Shown here: in pieces, positions 46,743 through 55,838 of the stretch | Layout of the letters: each line of letters begins with the position of its first letter | How positions within the stretch are numbered: position 1 is the first letter of the stretch | Source: Pseudidiomarina marina | Lineage (GTDB): Bacteria; Pseudomonadota; Gammaproteobacteria; Enterobacterales; Alteromonadaceae | Reading direction: 5' to 3' | Assembly: GCF_003987045.1 (NCBI RefSeq) | Contig: NZ_PIPZ01000001.1 | Coordinates: forward strand, 806,001 to 870,000 | Length of the DNA: 64,000 nt | Notes under the pieces: generated by a model | Told to the model about the DNA's origin: nothing | The model's database searches: none | The model's input: only the letters and a program-made list of their open reading frames with translations | Made by a program: the position numbers and the translations under genes

Positions 46743-48050
46743 TTACAGTGAAACGCCACGGTTTGAAGCTTTTTGACGAATATACTGTTCCCAGCTCGTC
46801 GCATTGCGACGCTGATCGCGATGCTTTTTGGCTTCTTGTACGTATTTTAATGCCTCACGGAAGTTATTTTCATAGAAATATGCTTCTGTTAATGACATAT
46901 ATACGCGACCTGGCTCAGCAATACCTTGGTCTAAAGCTTTCATGTAAGCGTCAGCCGCTTTCATGTACTCTTCACCACGAAGGTACGCGTTGCCTTGGCG
47001 ACGGAAGAACTCAGCTTTTTCAGATTGAGATTCTTGCAAATTCGCCGACAGACCGTACATTTCAGCTGCACGAACATATTCACGAGCTTGTTCAAAGCTA
47101 CTTGCCGCACTTTGATAGTTACGCGCAGTTTTCTCAATATCGCCAGCATCAAGATGCTTAACCATAAGAGTCGCTGCTTTGTATGGAATTTGCGAGTTCG
47201 CGTACAACTGGATCATTGCCTTAATTTGGCTTTCTTTATCCATGTAGCCCGCTAAATACGCAATCTCTAACGTTTGTAACGCTTTGTCGATGTTCTCAGT
47301 CAGCATATAAAGCATGCCTAACTGACTCCACCATACCTTTTCGGTAGGCAGTTTATTCAAACCGACTTCAAGTACTTTAATCGCTTCTTTGTACTGCTCT
47401 GTTTCGTAGAAGGCTGCAACTTTCAATACATATGGGTTTTTGTTTACTTCGCCTTCTGATTCAAACGCTTCAATCGCTAAATCAGCTGGACGAACAATTT
47501 TATCAAATTGCTTCAACTCGTAATACGCGTTAGCAATTCGCAAAAACACATCTGGATCAGCTTCACCCGTAAACTGGAGCCACTTACCGTAATACGTTAA
47601 CGCATTACGATATTCTTCCAGCTGTAACGCTAGGTCGGCAGTCAGCTTTAATACTAATGCTTGGTCAGCATGACCTAACACATCAGCATCTGCTGCACGC
47701 TTCACTAACTCATAAGCTTTACGCTCTTGGCCATCGGCTGCATAGAGATTACCCAAAAAGCGGTTGACATAAGCGGTATCAAATTCGCTGCTTGGATCGA
47801 TTTCGACCAAGATGGCGATAGCACCCTTTGTGTCTTCTTCTTCAGTGTATAAATCCAATGCAGTCATCAAACGACGACCGACGCGTTCACTTACCGTTTG
47901 ATTACGGCGGCTTTGCTTCGCAGCTTCGACTTGTTCAGCTGATGGCAAGTTGTAATTGATTTCTTGTGAAGCGGCAGGCGCAGGAGCAGCTGCCATCACA
48001 GTACACAATACACTCGCACTAATTAATGTTGTGAGTTTTTTGTGCATCAT
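46743..48050 (-). CDS. TPR-repeat periplasmic protein of the TonB2 operon
   Basis: A 435-residue protein with a signal peptide (cleavage near APAAS) and about eight tetratricopeptide repeats spread from residue 85 to the end (for example ALTYYGKWLQFTGEADP and AADAYMKALDQGIAEPG). It is the last gene of the operon, three bases after tonB. TPR proteins in this position are typical of TonB2-type systems in Vibrio and Alteromonas and are thought to assist the energy-transducing complex in the periplasm. Confidence 0.85.
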   Translation of the reverse strand: MMHKKLTTLISASVLCTVMAAAPAPAASQEINYNLPSAEQVEAAKQSRRNQTVSERVGRRLMTALDLYTEEEDTKGAIAILVEIDPSSEFDTAYVNRFLGNLYAADGQERKAYELVKRAADADVLGHADQALVLKLTADLALQLEEYRNALTYYGKWLQFTGEADPDVFLRIANAYYELKQFDKIVRPADLAIEAFESEGEVNKNPYVLKVAAFYETEQYKEAIKVLEVGLNKLPTEKVWWSQLGMLYMLTENIDKALQTLEIAYLAGYMDKESQIKAMIQLYANSQIPYKAATLMVKHLDAGDIEKTARNYQSAASSFEQAREYVRAAEMYGLSANLQESQSEKAEFFRRQGNAYLRGEEYMKAADAYMKALDQGIAEPGRVYMSLTEAYFYENNFREALKYVQEAKKHRDQRRNATSWEQYIRQKASNRGVSL

Positions 48051-48053
48051 CTA

Positions 48054-48665
48054 TTACTCCATATCCAACGTGAAGTCGAGCTGGACTGTCTGACCTGGCT
48101 GGCGTACAGCTTTACCATCAACAACCTTCGGCTTGTATTTCCAACGCAACAATGCGCGGCGAGCTTCTTGGTCGAATACACGGCGTGGTTCTGAGTCGAT
48201 AACTTCAACATCAGTTACTCCACCTGTTTCATCGATGGTAAAACGTAGTTGCACCCAACCTTGGATACCGTCACGTGCCGCAGCCGGCGGATAACGCGGG
48301 TTAATACGTACGATAGGTGTTGCTTCACCATCGCGAACCATGAGTCCGCCCGCATTTAGCCCTGTATCGGTTCCACCTACATCGACCTCAAAACCTAAAT
48401 CAAGATTCATACCATCTGAGTCTGACGTATCAGGCTCGTTTGGCGGAGTCTCAGGCGGTTGCTGAGGTGGAGGCGGAGGTGGTGGTGGCGTACGGCGACG
48501 CTGATCCACATCCGAATCCGGTGGCGTTGTTACAAGTTCGATCGGTGCAGTCGGTGGTGGACCTTCGTTACGTCCCTCACCGCCGCTAATCAAAAAAGCC
48601 ATGAAAGCGAACAGAAGGAACGTAGCTGCAGCACCTAATAGTATTGATACTATAAAGCGCACCAT
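48054..48665 (-). CDS. tonB: TonB energy-transducer protein
   Basis: A 203-residue TonB with an N-terminal membrane helix near residues 7-27, a Pro-rich linker with an eight-proline run near 62-69, and the C-terminal TonB domain with INPRYPPAAARDGIQGWVQL near 117-136 and LLRWKYKPKVVDGK near 170. It spans the periplasm and contacts the TonB box of outer-membrane receptors. It is preceded by exbD by two bases. Confidence 0.93.
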   Translation of the reverse strand: MVRFIVSILLGAAATFLLFAFMAFLISGGEGRNEGPPPTAPIELVTTPPDSDVDQRRRTPPPPPPPPQQPPETPPNEPDTSDSDGMNLDLGFEVDVGGTDTGLNAGGLMVRDGEATPIVRINPRYPPAAARDGIQGWVQLRFTIDETGGVTDVEVIDSEPRRVFDQEARRALLRWKYKPKVVDGKAVRQPGQTVQLDFTLDME

Positions 48666-48667
48666 AA

Positions 48668-49069
48668 TTAATCGTCCTCTGCGGCTATGGATATCTTGTC
48701 AATACCCGCTTCCTTAATTTGATCCATGACTTTAACGACAACACCATGCTTGGCTTCTTTGTCCGCCTGAATCACTACGATATCAGTTGGCTGTTCTGCC
48801 AATAGACGTTCGATGTTTGCGCCTACACGCTCTACATCAACCATACGCTTGTCCATCCATACTTCGCCGTTCGCACGAATAGCGATAAAGATGTTAGCAG
48901 AAGGTTTTTTCTCTGCCTGACTCGCTTCTGGCTTGTTCACGTCAATACCAGCTTCTTTAACGAAAGAGGTGGTTACGATGAAGAAGATCAACATGATGAA
49001 TACGATGTCGAGCATCGGCGTCATATCGATCGCTGCATCTTCCTCTTCACGAAAACGTTTACGTGCCAT
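48668..49069 (-). CDS. exbD: Biopolymer transport protein ExbD
   Basis: A 133-residue protein with one N-terminal membrane helix carrying the family acid residue in IDMTPMLDIVFIMLIFFIVTTSF (Asp near 20, in MLD) and a periplasmic domain. It forms the proton-conducting complex with ExbB and drives TonB. It lies 12 bases after exbB and is two bases before tonB. Confidence 0.93.
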   Translation of the reverse strand: MARKRFREEEDAAIDMTPMLDIVFIMLIFFIVTTSFVKEAGIDVNKPEASQAEKKPSANIFIAIRANGEVWMDKRMVDVERVGANIERLLAEQPTDIVVIQADKEAKHGVVVKVMDQIKEAGIDKISIAAEDD

Positions 49070-49081
49070 AATTCTTCTCTC

Positions 49082-49606
49082 TTAATGATGTGGCAAACTG
49101 TCGATCAATTTTTCTTTCGCTCGACGCACCCGTGCTTCTAAGCGAGAGGCGAAGAACATACCTGACAATGCTGCAACCATGCCCGCCATTGTCGGGATTG
49201 TTGCCATCGAAATACCCGACGCCATCAAGCGTGGGTTACCAGTACCTTGTACGGCCATGATTTCAAATACTGCAATCATACCGGTTACGGTACCAAGTAG
49301 TCCGATTAACGGACAAATCGCTACGCAGGTTTTGATCAACAAAATACGCGCATTTAGTTTTTCGTTGGCTTCAGAAATCCATGCATCACGGATTTTGTGA
49401 GCGTACCATGAGGTGGTGTCTTTCCGTGCATCCCAATCGCTGATGATTTGCTTCTTCAGCTTAGGAAATACGCCGGTAAGGAACCAATAGCGCTCAATCA
49501 TGAGAACCCACATGAGAAAGAGCGCCCCCATGACGACGTACAAGACGTCGCCACCGGTACCCAGAAAATCCCTGATAGATTCCCAGAGCTCCACCAGGTA
49601 GACCAT
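49082..49606 (-). CDS. exbB: ExbB-type proton channel subunit
   Basis: The start at 49606 has GGAG eight bases upstream and gives MVYLVELWESIRDFLGTGG; an upstream in-frame start would overlap ttpC. The 174 residues have three membrane helices and the MotA/TolQ/ExbB core near 95-150 with CPLIGLLGTVTGMIAVFEIMA and PTMAGMVAALSGMFFA. It is the ExbB2 of the TonB2-type set. Confidence 0.93.
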   Translation of the reverse strand: MVYLVELWESIRDFLGTGGDVLYVVMGALFLMWVLMIERYWFLTGVFPKLKKQIISDWDARKDTTSWYAHKIRDAWISEANEKLNARILLIKTCVAICPLIGLLGTVTGMIAVFEIMAVQGTGNPRLMASGISMATIPTMAGMVAALSGMFFASRLEARVRRAKEKLIDSLPHH

Positions 49607-49610
49607 AGGA

Positions 49611-50972
49611 TTACTCCTTCTTCTCCGCGTGCGCGGCGACGATACCTGCAGCCTGTTCATCTAATACATGAACAATAGACTTAGCGCGTGATGCCACAAT
49701 CGCGTGTACAAGAATCAATGGCAACGCAGCAATCAGACCTAATGCGGTGGTAACCAACGCCATTGAGATGTCGCCTGCCATGATTTTCGGATCACCAGTA
49801 CCAAACAAGGTAATTGATTGGAAGGTACCGATCATACCAACAACTGTACCTAAGAGACCAAGTAATGGCGCGATAGCTGCCAAAATCTTGATGATGTTGA
49901 CGCCGCTTTCAATGCTTGGAGTTTCACGCAAGATAGCTTCGTCAAGTTTCAGCTCAAGGTTCTCAGTGTCTGCAGTTTTGTTCTCTTGATACACTTTCAA
50001 GATACGGCCAAGTGCGTTTTTGTCAGATGGGTTCGCAGTGTTTTTCAACTGGGCACGCATCTTCGCACCCTCAATACCTAAAGTGATGAACTTGTAAATT
50101 GCAATCAAGAAACCAACGATAAGCGCAACAGTGATGACGTAACCAACTGTGCCACCTTGGTGATAACGCTCTTCAAGAGTCGCTTTCTGAGTTGCCAAGT
50201 TCAAGATTTGACCACGAGCCGGGTCAATGTATAAACCTTCGTAACCAGTTTCAGTGTCTTCAAACGCTTCAACAGTTGCCAAAACATAACCTTCTGGCTG
50301 ACGACCTAATGGCTGAATTTCTTCAGCAGCGTCGTTGTAGTTGAAGTATTCGCCTTGTGAAATCAGGTTAAATACACCGATACGCGTTACATCGCGATTT
50401 TCAGTTGAACCGTCAAGCAAGGTAACATCACTGTTAAAAGTGACAACTTTGCCAGACTCTTTCATTTCGGTTAACCAAGCTAACCAAAGCTCTTCAAGCT
50501 CAGCAATCGTTGGAACTTCTTTCGCTTCAGCAATCGTTTCCAAAACGTCTTCACGACCTGGATACTGCGCGCTCACGATAGAGGTTGCGATACGACCAAT
50601 CGTGTCGCTTGCTGCACCACGTGCAACACCAACGATTTCACCCAAAGTACCAAGAGCGTTTTGCAACTCTTGCTCTTTGTTAGCAAGTGCGATTTCGTTT
50701 TCAGCGAATTGAGCCTGTAAACGCTCGCCGCGAGCTTTTTCATTCGCTAGCTGACGTTTTGCGTCGTTCAATAATGCTTGCTTATCAGCACGCTCTGAAG
50801 TGAATTCAGCTTCGCGCTGTGCATTAATACGCTGTGAGGCAGCACGGTTTTCTTTCACTAGTTCAAGAAGTTGGTCTAGTGATTTAGCTTCATCTTGCGC
50901 GTAAGCAGAGCTCGCGCCAGCTGATAATGAGAATGCTGCTGCGACCAGCAAAGATTTCACTAGTTTGTTCAT
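49611..50972 (-). CDS. ttpC: TtpC-type protein with MotA/TolQ/ExbB domain
   Basis: A 453-residue protein with a signal peptide (cleavage near AYAQD), a coiled-coil region near residues 27-110, a soluble beta region to about 260, and a C-terminal membrane domain of the ExbB type (LAAIAPLLGLLGTVVGMIGTFQ near 365). In Vibrio TonB2 systems TtpC is the fourth essential subunit beside ExbB2, ExbD2 and TonB2. Its start overlaps the upstream DUF3450 stop by four bases. Confidence 0.9.
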   Translation of the reverse strand: MNKLVKSLLVAAAFSLSAGASSAYAQDEAKSLDQLLELVKENRAASQRINAQREAEFTSERADKQALLNDAKRQLANEKARGERLQAQFAENEIALANKEQELQNALGTLGEIVGVARGAASDTIGRIATSIVSAQYPGREDVLETIAEAKEVPTIAELEELWLAWLTEMKESGKVVTFNSDVTLLDGSTENRDVTRIGVFNLISQGEYFNYNDAAEEIQPLGRQPEGYVLATVEAFEDTETGYEGLYIDPARGQILNLATQKATLEERYHQGGTVGYVITVALIVGFLIAIYKFITLGIEGAKMRAQLKNTANPSDKNALGRILKVYQENKTADTENLELKLDEAILRETPSIESGVNIIKILAAIAPLLGLLGTVVGMIGTFQSITLFGTGDPKIMAGDISMALVTTALGLIAALPLILVHAIVASRAKSIVHVLDEQAAGIVAAHAEKKE

Positions 50973-51751
50973 TCTGCACGCTCCGCTGCATAGATAGGCA
51001 GTTTAATCAGATCTGGTGCGGTTTGCTTCCGCGCCATACGAATTGCTTTGGTCAAAGAGCCAAGGTAAGCATCATCAAGAGCTTCCCATGCACCCGCTTC
51101 TTTGTTGTAAATCCAACCATTTTTCAGGTCCAAAGATTGAGCCATTAAAGCAGCACGTCCTAAGTGGAAGAAGTCAACAGAGATTTCTTCACCTTCGAAC
51201 TGCAACTTGCCTTCGTATGCGATCAAACCAGCGCCGTAATCCATTTCAGCTTGATAAGCTTCAGTGATTTGACGGAACTGCTCAGAGGTCGTGACGTTTG
51301 AAGCACCCATGATTTCGCGTAAACGCTCAACACGAGCCATACGACGCTCTTTATGAATCGGCAGATCAAGCTCCACAAACTGCTCCAGAGCGTCGATCAT
51401 TTTGTACATCAAAGGAACCACGCCTTGCTTGGTTGCTTCGATGCCGTCGATCTGGCGCTGTAGAGAAGCCAGTGATGCATTTTGATCATCAACGAGACGC
51501 TGAACGTGATCATTGTAGACTTTTAGGTTTTCGTATTCGTCTACAACTGCACGGTACTCATATAACAACTCTTGGCTCTGTTCGAACAAAGAATCGATTT
51601 TTTGCTGAGACCGCTTGTCAGCAGTGTGAGTTTTTGCTTCTTCGTTTTGCAACGTAGAAAGGTCTTGGGCAGCTGCGCTAGCGCTACCTGCAATTGCGAA
51701 CATCCCGATAAGGGCTGCAGCAACTTTGCTTTTATTGATTACTTTGGTCAT
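50969..51751 (-). CDS. DUF3450 periplasmic coiled-coil protein
   Basis: A 260-residue DUF3450 protein starting at the ATG at 51751 (an in-frame TTG nine bases upstream is the alternative). It has a signal peptide ending near SASAA, a long coiled coil at about residues 30-120 and the family tail QFRQITEAYQAEMDYG and EDISVDFFHLGR-like segment. It is the first gene of the operon DUF3450-ttpC-exbB-exbD-tonB-TPR, a layout known from Vibrio and Alteromonas. Its role in transport is not established. Confidence 0.9.
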   Translation of the reverse strand: MTKVINKSKVAAALIGMFAIAGSASAAAQDLSTLQNEEAKTHTADKRSQQKIDSLFEQSQELLYEYRAVVDEYENLKVYNDHVQRLVDDQNASLASLQRQIDGIEATKQGVVPLMYKMIDALEQFVELDLPIHKERRMARVERLREIMGASNVTTSEQFRQITEAYQAEMDYGAGLIAYEGKLQFEGEEISVDFFHLGRAALMAQSLDLKNGWIYNKEAGAWEALDDAYLGSLTKAIRMARKQTAPDLIKLPIYAAERAE

Positions 51752-52121
51752 AGTTCCCAACCAATTTGACTTAACTTTAAGCTCAACGACCTAATGTCGC
51801 CAGCCTCCCAGTTATTTGAGTGACGAAAAGAGTTTAATCAACACTTGCAGCTATTACCGATAGAAAGCCTACGGTAATAATGCATCAATACTCCCACGAT
51901 CGACGCGGCAATGTCAACAACGGATATCAGCTAAAATTCACACTAAATATAGATAAAATACCGTTTACAGCATCTTAACAGTTGTGAATAAAAGCGGTGT
52001 TTAATTGCATAATTACCCGCATCCTTTTGACCACAAAATCTTTCATTTTTGAAAGCCGTCCACTTGGGTTAGACTCACATAAACGCCTTTTATTCAATTT
52101 TTAGCAAAAAATAGGCTTTGT
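51752..52121. other. Divergent promoter region between DUF3450 and priC
   Basis: No gene is seen in this 370-base gap. It should hold the promoter of the tonB2-type operon on the minus strand and of the priC-like gene on the plus strand (a TTGAAA with a TAGACT 15 bases on, near 52048-52076, is weak). I looked for a Fur-box palindrome and saw none convincing. Confidence 0.4.
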
Positions 52122-52424
52122 ATGTCGAACCAAACAGTAATTTCTATGACACTTCGAAGTCGATTAGAGCAAGAAATCGATACCTTAGAACAACGCATTA
52201 CGCGCTTGAATATCCATGAAGATAATTTTACAGATTGGTTTGATGCCCAGCTGTTCAGCCAGGATGCCAACCAGCCACTCGACTATATTCGGGAGCTTCG
52301 GCAAAACCTTTTTAGCCTCATTAACGCAACAACCACCAGCAGAAGCCAGTGGTTGTCTGAACGTATTGCGCACCAATTAGGCGCGTTGCATCAAGCAGTT
52401 CGGTGGGCAGAGCAAGGTAGGTAA
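52122..52424 (+). CDS. PriC-like primosomal replication protein
   Basis: A 100-residue helical protein whose spacing of residues (LEQRITRLN, FTDWFDAQLFS, LDYIRELRQNLFSLI, WLSERIAHQLGALHQAVRW) follows the PriC helical pattern of a leucine-rich start, an FDxxLF element and a WLxE-xQ end. PriC restarts replication forks by loading DnaB on abandoned forks. The family call is from pattern only. It converges with the tryptophan dioxygenase gene, one base apart. Confidence 0.6.
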   Translation: MSNQTVISMTLRSRLEQEIDTLEQRITRLNIHEDNFTDWFDAQLFSQDANQPLDYIRELRQNLFSLINATTTSRSQWLSERIAHQLGALHQAVRWAEQGR

Positions 52425-52425
52425 C

Positions 52426-53520
52426 TTAATCGTCGTGTCGAAAATAGAACCCAAGCGCCTGCCGAACCGCGCTTGGAAGCTCCGGTAATGCGCTTTTCGG
52501 TAGTAAGTAAGTCGCCATCGCAAAAAAGTCTTTAAAGACTCTATTTTGCTCGGTAGTACGGCGCAAATAATCATGCCCCGACGAACCACCAGTTCCGATT
52601 TTCGTGCCGAGCATGCGTTGCACCATCATTGCATGTTTATAACGCCAAATTGTAAGCTTCTCATCCATCTCGGCTAATGACGTAATCACTTGATGAGCAA
52701 GATGAAATGCCGGTTCTTCGCGATATTGTGTAATAAATAACGCGCTCAACATTGCCCGCTGCGATAAGCGCACTCGGTTATCTTCCTGTAACGATTTATA
52801 ACGTTCGTTATCAAATAACGCCGAAAAGTTGTCCCGATTCACCTGTAAACTCGCCAATTCTGTTTCTAATTGACCGTCGTCAGCTGCATTCTGGCGAATA
52901 ATTTCTTCATCTCGATCCAGTGAATTTTGCACAGCCTGCTGATAAACATCCCAAAAACTAAAATCGTCAAACTGTAAAAACGGCATTCGAGCTAACCATT
53001 GATCAACACAATCAAATAGACTCGGGTGCGTTTCTAATTCCTCTAAGTAGACCCGATGTTCCTCACTGAGGCGGTTGTAAAACGATTGCTGATCAAAAGC
53101 GATACGCGTATCACGCGTTAATCCCAATATTATCTCAAGCTCTTTGAATTGAATGCTTTGAAAACCGGAGGCTGGAACCAAATAATCGCGAAACTCTAAA
53201 AATTCCTGTGGCGTCATCGTTTCGATAACGCCAACTTGATCATTCATCAAGTCTTGAATCGTCAGCACGCGGCGCAGGCGATGGGCAACTAATTGTAACG
53301 CTCGATCATCAAGTTGCTCGGCACAAAACTCTTTATAAATAGCACGCAGTTCATGCAGAACTTGCTTAAACCAAAGCTCATACACCTGGTGCACAATAAT
53401 AAATAGCATCTCATCATGCGCTTCGGGCCCATACTGTTTGCTGTGTGGTTGTTGCGAATCTAGGAGTTTATCAAGTTGCAGGTAGTCGCCGTAATAAACC
53501 GGCTTCACATTCTTCGGCAT
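52426..53520 (-). CDS. Tryptophan 2,3-dioxygenase
   Basis: A 364-residue heme dioxygenase. The proximal/distal region is HDEMLFIIVHQVYELWFKQVLHE with His44 near its centre, and the family end KHAMMVQRMLGTKIGTGGSSGHDYL is clear near 295-320. It opens the indole ring of L-tryptophan to N-formylkynurenine, the first step of the kynurenine path. It is alone here: no kynureninase or formamidase gene is in the window. Confidence 0.9.
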   Translation of the reverse strand: MPKNVKPVYYGDYLQLDKLLDSQQPHSKQYGPEAHDEMLFIIVHQVYELWFKQVLHELRAIYKEFCAEQLDDRALQLVAHRLRRVLTIQDLMNDQVGVIETMTPQEFLEFRDYLVPASGFQSIQFKELEIILGLTRDTRIAFDQQSFYNRLSEEHRVYLEELETHPSLFDCVDQWLARMPFLQFDDFSFWDVYQQAVQNSLDRDEEIIRQNAADDGQLETELASLQVNRDNFSALFDNERYKSLQEDNRVRLSQRAMLSALFITQYREEPAFHLAHQVITSLAEMDEKLTIWRYKHAMMVQRMLGTKIGTGGSSGHDYLRRTTEQNRVFKDFFAMATYLLPKSALPELPSAVRQALGFYFRHDD

Positions 53521-53530
53521 GGGGAAAATC

Positions 53531-53716
53531 TCGTTTTTCGTTAATCGTTATCCGTTATTCGTTATTCGAGTAACGCCTTTGCTTTAGTGTGTCTGTTTTT
53601 TCCAATAACGACAAGCAAAGCGATCGAATAACGAGTAACGCTTTTCACGAAAAGCGCAGCGAACGAACAGAGAACGAAGTGAACGGACGAACAGCGAAGC
53701 GTACGAATCACGCTTT
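53531..53716. repeat. Mosaic intergenic repeat between the dioxygenase and ffs
   Basis: This block contains CGTTATTCG-type units (53531-53575), the reverse CGAATAACGAGTAACG (53625-53640), and the units GAACGAAGTGAACGGACGA (53672-53690) and GGACGAACAGCGAAGCG (from 53685). The last two are shared with the block at 55839-55984: a 22-base identical run starts at 53685 here and at 55910 there. No frame or family is recognised. Confidence 0.72.
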
Positions 53717-53730
53717 TAAGAAGATTGGGT

Positions 53731-53842
53731 GGCGACCTCACCAGCCAGCACCCCGGCACCCACATCCCTGACTACGGCTGCTCCCTTCCGGGCCTGACCG
53801 GGTTCGCCAGTTCGTGTTGCGGGGGGACCAATGAGGTCACCA
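53731..53842 (-). ncRNA. ffs: 4.5S signal recognition particle RNA
   Basis: On the minus strand the conserved SRP hairpin is present: GGTCAGGCCCGGAAGGGAGC near the apical loop with the GGAA tetraloop and the two internal loops that bind Ffh. Outer arms GGTGACCTCA and TGAGGTCGCC pair to close the roughly 112-base molecule, similar in length to the E. coli 114-base RNA. It forms the SRP with Ffh for co-translational membrane targeting. A sigma70-like promoter precedes it. Confidence 0.92.
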
Positions 53843-53853
53843 TAACGGCGGGC

Positions 53854-53882
53854 ATTATCCCTCAAAGCCAGTGCACTCGCAA
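53854..53882 (-). promoter_or_regulatory. Sigma70-like promoter of ffs
   Basis: On the minus strand a TTGCGA -35 box (53877-53882) and a GATAAT -10 box (53854-53859) are separated by exactly 17 bases. The predicted start is about 5 bases upstream of the mature 5' end of the SRP RNA. Confidence 0.7.
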
Positions 53883-53922
53883 GGCAAGTACAGCTGACTG
53901 CTGAGAAATTAAGCACTTTTGA

Positions 53923-54669
53923 CTATTTCTTCTTATTTAGGCGGTCTTTAATCGCTTGGCGAGCGGCTTCAGAGCTAAGAGCACGAGCAAATATCTTTGC
54001 TTCACGCTCAATTCTATCTGCAACCGGTTCAGCGGGTTGTTTAATTAACTTTTTCGCGGCGCGTAAGCCACCATGTGGCTTGTTGGCTAACGCAGAAGCT
54101 ACCTGTTCAAGCGTATCTTGTAGCTCATCTGGCGCAACGACTTTGTTCACTAATCCATAGCTTAATGCAGCGTGCGCATCAAAATTATCACCAAGCAACA
54201 GCAACTCTGAGGCCTTTAAGTGACCACATTGCTGCGGCAGCAATAAGCTTGATGCTGCTTCTGGGACTAAACCTAGGTTAATAAATGGCAACGCGAATAC
54301 AGCATCGTTACTGGCATAGACTAAATCGCAATGAAGCAATATGGTTGTACCAATGCCAATTGCCAAGCCATTAACGCCAGCTACTAACGGCACGCTGAGT
54401 CGACTTAAGGTGTAGAGAAACTCAAATGGCGGCGCGCTATCGTCTAAATCTTCAATCGCCAAGAAGTCATTTAGGTCATTACCAGCGGTAAAGCTGTCGC
54501 CCTCGCCGGTCAACACAACAGCCGCAATTTTACTATCACGATCAGCAGCCTGCAGAGCTGAACTTAACGCCGTATACATGTCCTGTGTTAACGCATTCTT
54601 TTTTTCTGGACGCGCCAGCGTCAACCAAAGTACGTTATGCCGAACTTCCTCTTTAACGAAATTACTCAT
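53923..54669 (-). CDS. Enoyl-CoA hydratase/isomerase family protein
   Basis: A 248-residue crotonase-fold protein (start at the ATG 54669, overlapping the upstream stop by eight bases). It has NALTQDMYTALSSALQ near 25, the oxyanion-hole segments LTGEGDSFTAGNDL near 52-65 and GVNGLAIGIGTTILLHCDLVYA near 98-119, and the acidic position in LPFINLGLVPEAASS near 129. It could hydrate or isomerise acyl-CoAs. With a KAS III gene upstream and a FadR-like site, a role in fatty-acid turnover is plausible. Confidence 0.88.
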   Translation of the reverse strand: MSNFVKEEVRHNVLWLTLARPEKKNALTQDMYTALSSALQAADRDSKIAAVVLTGEGDSFTAGNDLNDFLAIEDLDDSAPPFEFLYTLSRLSVPLVAGVNGLAIGIGTTILLHCDLVYASNDAVFALPFINLGLVPEAASSLLLPQQCGHLKASELLLLGDNFDAHAALSYGLVNKVVAPDELQDTLEQVASALANKPHGGLRAAKKLIKQPAEPVADRIEREAKIFARALSSEAARQAIKDRLNKKK

Positions 54670-55753
54670 CGCCACGTTTTTCCCAAGCAGCTTTGGTGCC
54701 TTCGTACAACGGTAAGATTAAGTCGAGTGCTGTTTTGCCGTTGCTTGGCAGCGTTTCATTGTTATCGCGAATAGGCGTTACCCGTTGGCCCCACTTAATA
54801 ATTCCCGCGCCACAGGTTAAACCACCACCAAATACCGCAGAGACAATCGTATCGCCCGGCTTCACAATCCCCTGCTCTACCGCTTCACAGAACGCAATTG
54901 GTAATGTTGCTGACGACGTGTTGCCATATTTTTGAATGTTAATGACAGTTTTCTCTTCCGGTACTTTGCACATTTTCGCCAGATAATCGATCAAGCGCTT
55001 ATTCGCTTGGTGCGGAATAAGTGAGTCAATGTCATCAGTGGTCAAGCCGGTCTCTGCAAAAACTTTCTCGACAGCGGTGTTCATGCCTTTTACCGCTCTT
55101 TTGAAAATCTCTTGGCCGATGAAGTTAAACGGCATGATGCCGTCAAAACCAAATCGGTCAAAACTCATACCAAACTCGAGCGCTAGTACATCGCGTGCAT
55201 CGGCATCACAGGTGACATGCGAGGCTAATAAACCGCTTTCGACATCACTCGCTTCCAGAATCATGGCACCTGCGCCATCACCAAACAGTACGGCGCTTTC
55301 GCGTTTCGTCCAATCTAATATTCGCGTTAGGCGCTCGGCACCGATAATTAACACCTTTTTATGCGCACCAGTTCGAATTGCTTGTGTCGCGTAATGCATA
55401 CCGTATAGAAAGCTGCTGCATGCGGCGTTTAAATCAAACGCGGCAGCAGTTTTGTTACCTAAGTCACGTTGCACCGCTGAAGCGACGTTCGGAATAATTT
55501 CATCTGGTGTACAAGTACCAACCAAAATCAGATCAAGTTCTTCGGCATCTAAGCCTGCAGCCGCAAGCGCATTTCGCGCTGCCACGGTCGCCATTTTTGA
55601 AGTACCAACAGCACTTACTCGGCGCTCTTCGATACCGGTACGTGTGCGAATCCATTCATCTGAGGTATCTAAAAATGTCGCCAAATCATCATTGGTCATC
55701 ACAGCTGGCGGCAAACATTTTCCCCAACCGGTAATTTCTGCGTATTTTTTCAC
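54662..55753 (-). CDS. 3-oxoacyl-ACP synthase III-like protein (FabH family)
   Basis: A 363-residue thiolase-fold enzyme with the KAS III triad: Cys112 in NAACSSFLYGM, His248 in IPHQANKRL and Asn278 in YGNTSSATLP. It is about 40 residues longer than E. coli FabH because of a C-terminal extension. It should catalyse Claisen condensation of an acyl donor with malonyl-ACP, or act on long acyl-CoA as in related KAS III of beta-oxidation shunts. It is the first gene of a pair with the enoyl-CoA hydratase gene, with a candidate FadR operator at 55815-55831. Confidence 0.87.
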   Translation of the reverse strand: MKKYAEITGWGKCLPPAVMTNDDLATFLDTSDEWIRTRTGIEERRVSAVGTSKMATVAARNALAAAGLDAEELDLILVGTCTPDEIIPNVASAVQRDLGNKTAAAFDLNAACSSFLYGMHYATQAIRTGAHKKVLIIGAERLTRILDWTKRESAVLFGDGAGAMILEASDVESGLLASHVTCDADARDVLALEFGMSFDRFGFDGIMPFNFIGQEIFKRAVKGMNTAVEKVFAETGLTTDDIDSLIPHQANKRLIDYLAKMCKVPEEKTVINIQKYGNTSSATLPIAFCEAVEQGIVKPGDTIVSAVFGGGLTCGAGIIKWGQRVTPIRDNNETLPSNGKTALDLILPLYEGTKAAWEKRGDE

Positions 55754-55814
55754 GAGTTAAAACCTATATAGTCATCTGTCGTTTTTCGCTATCATAGCAC
55801 GAATGTTACCGAGT

Positions 55815-55831
55815 GAAATGTCCGACCATTG
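55815..55831 (-). promoter_or_regulatory. FadR-like operator upstream of the KAS III gene
   Basis: On the minus strand CAATGGTCGGACATTTC keeps the TGGTCGGAC core of the FadR consensus and shares a 13-base run (CAATGGTCGGACA) with the site between fadR and dsbB. It lies 62 to 78 bases upstream of the KAS III start. Confidence 0.55.
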
Positions 55832-55838
55832 ATAACGG

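Noticed and set aside
51752-52121. Possible Fur box upstream of the TonB2-type operon
   Set aside because: AT-rich stretches were inspected but none matched the palindromic GATAATGATAATCATTATC pattern well enough.
53531-53716. CRISPR-like array from the regularly recurring CGAATAACGA units
   Set aside because: Units are short, degenerate, occur in both orientations and lack uniform spacers; no cas genes are present.
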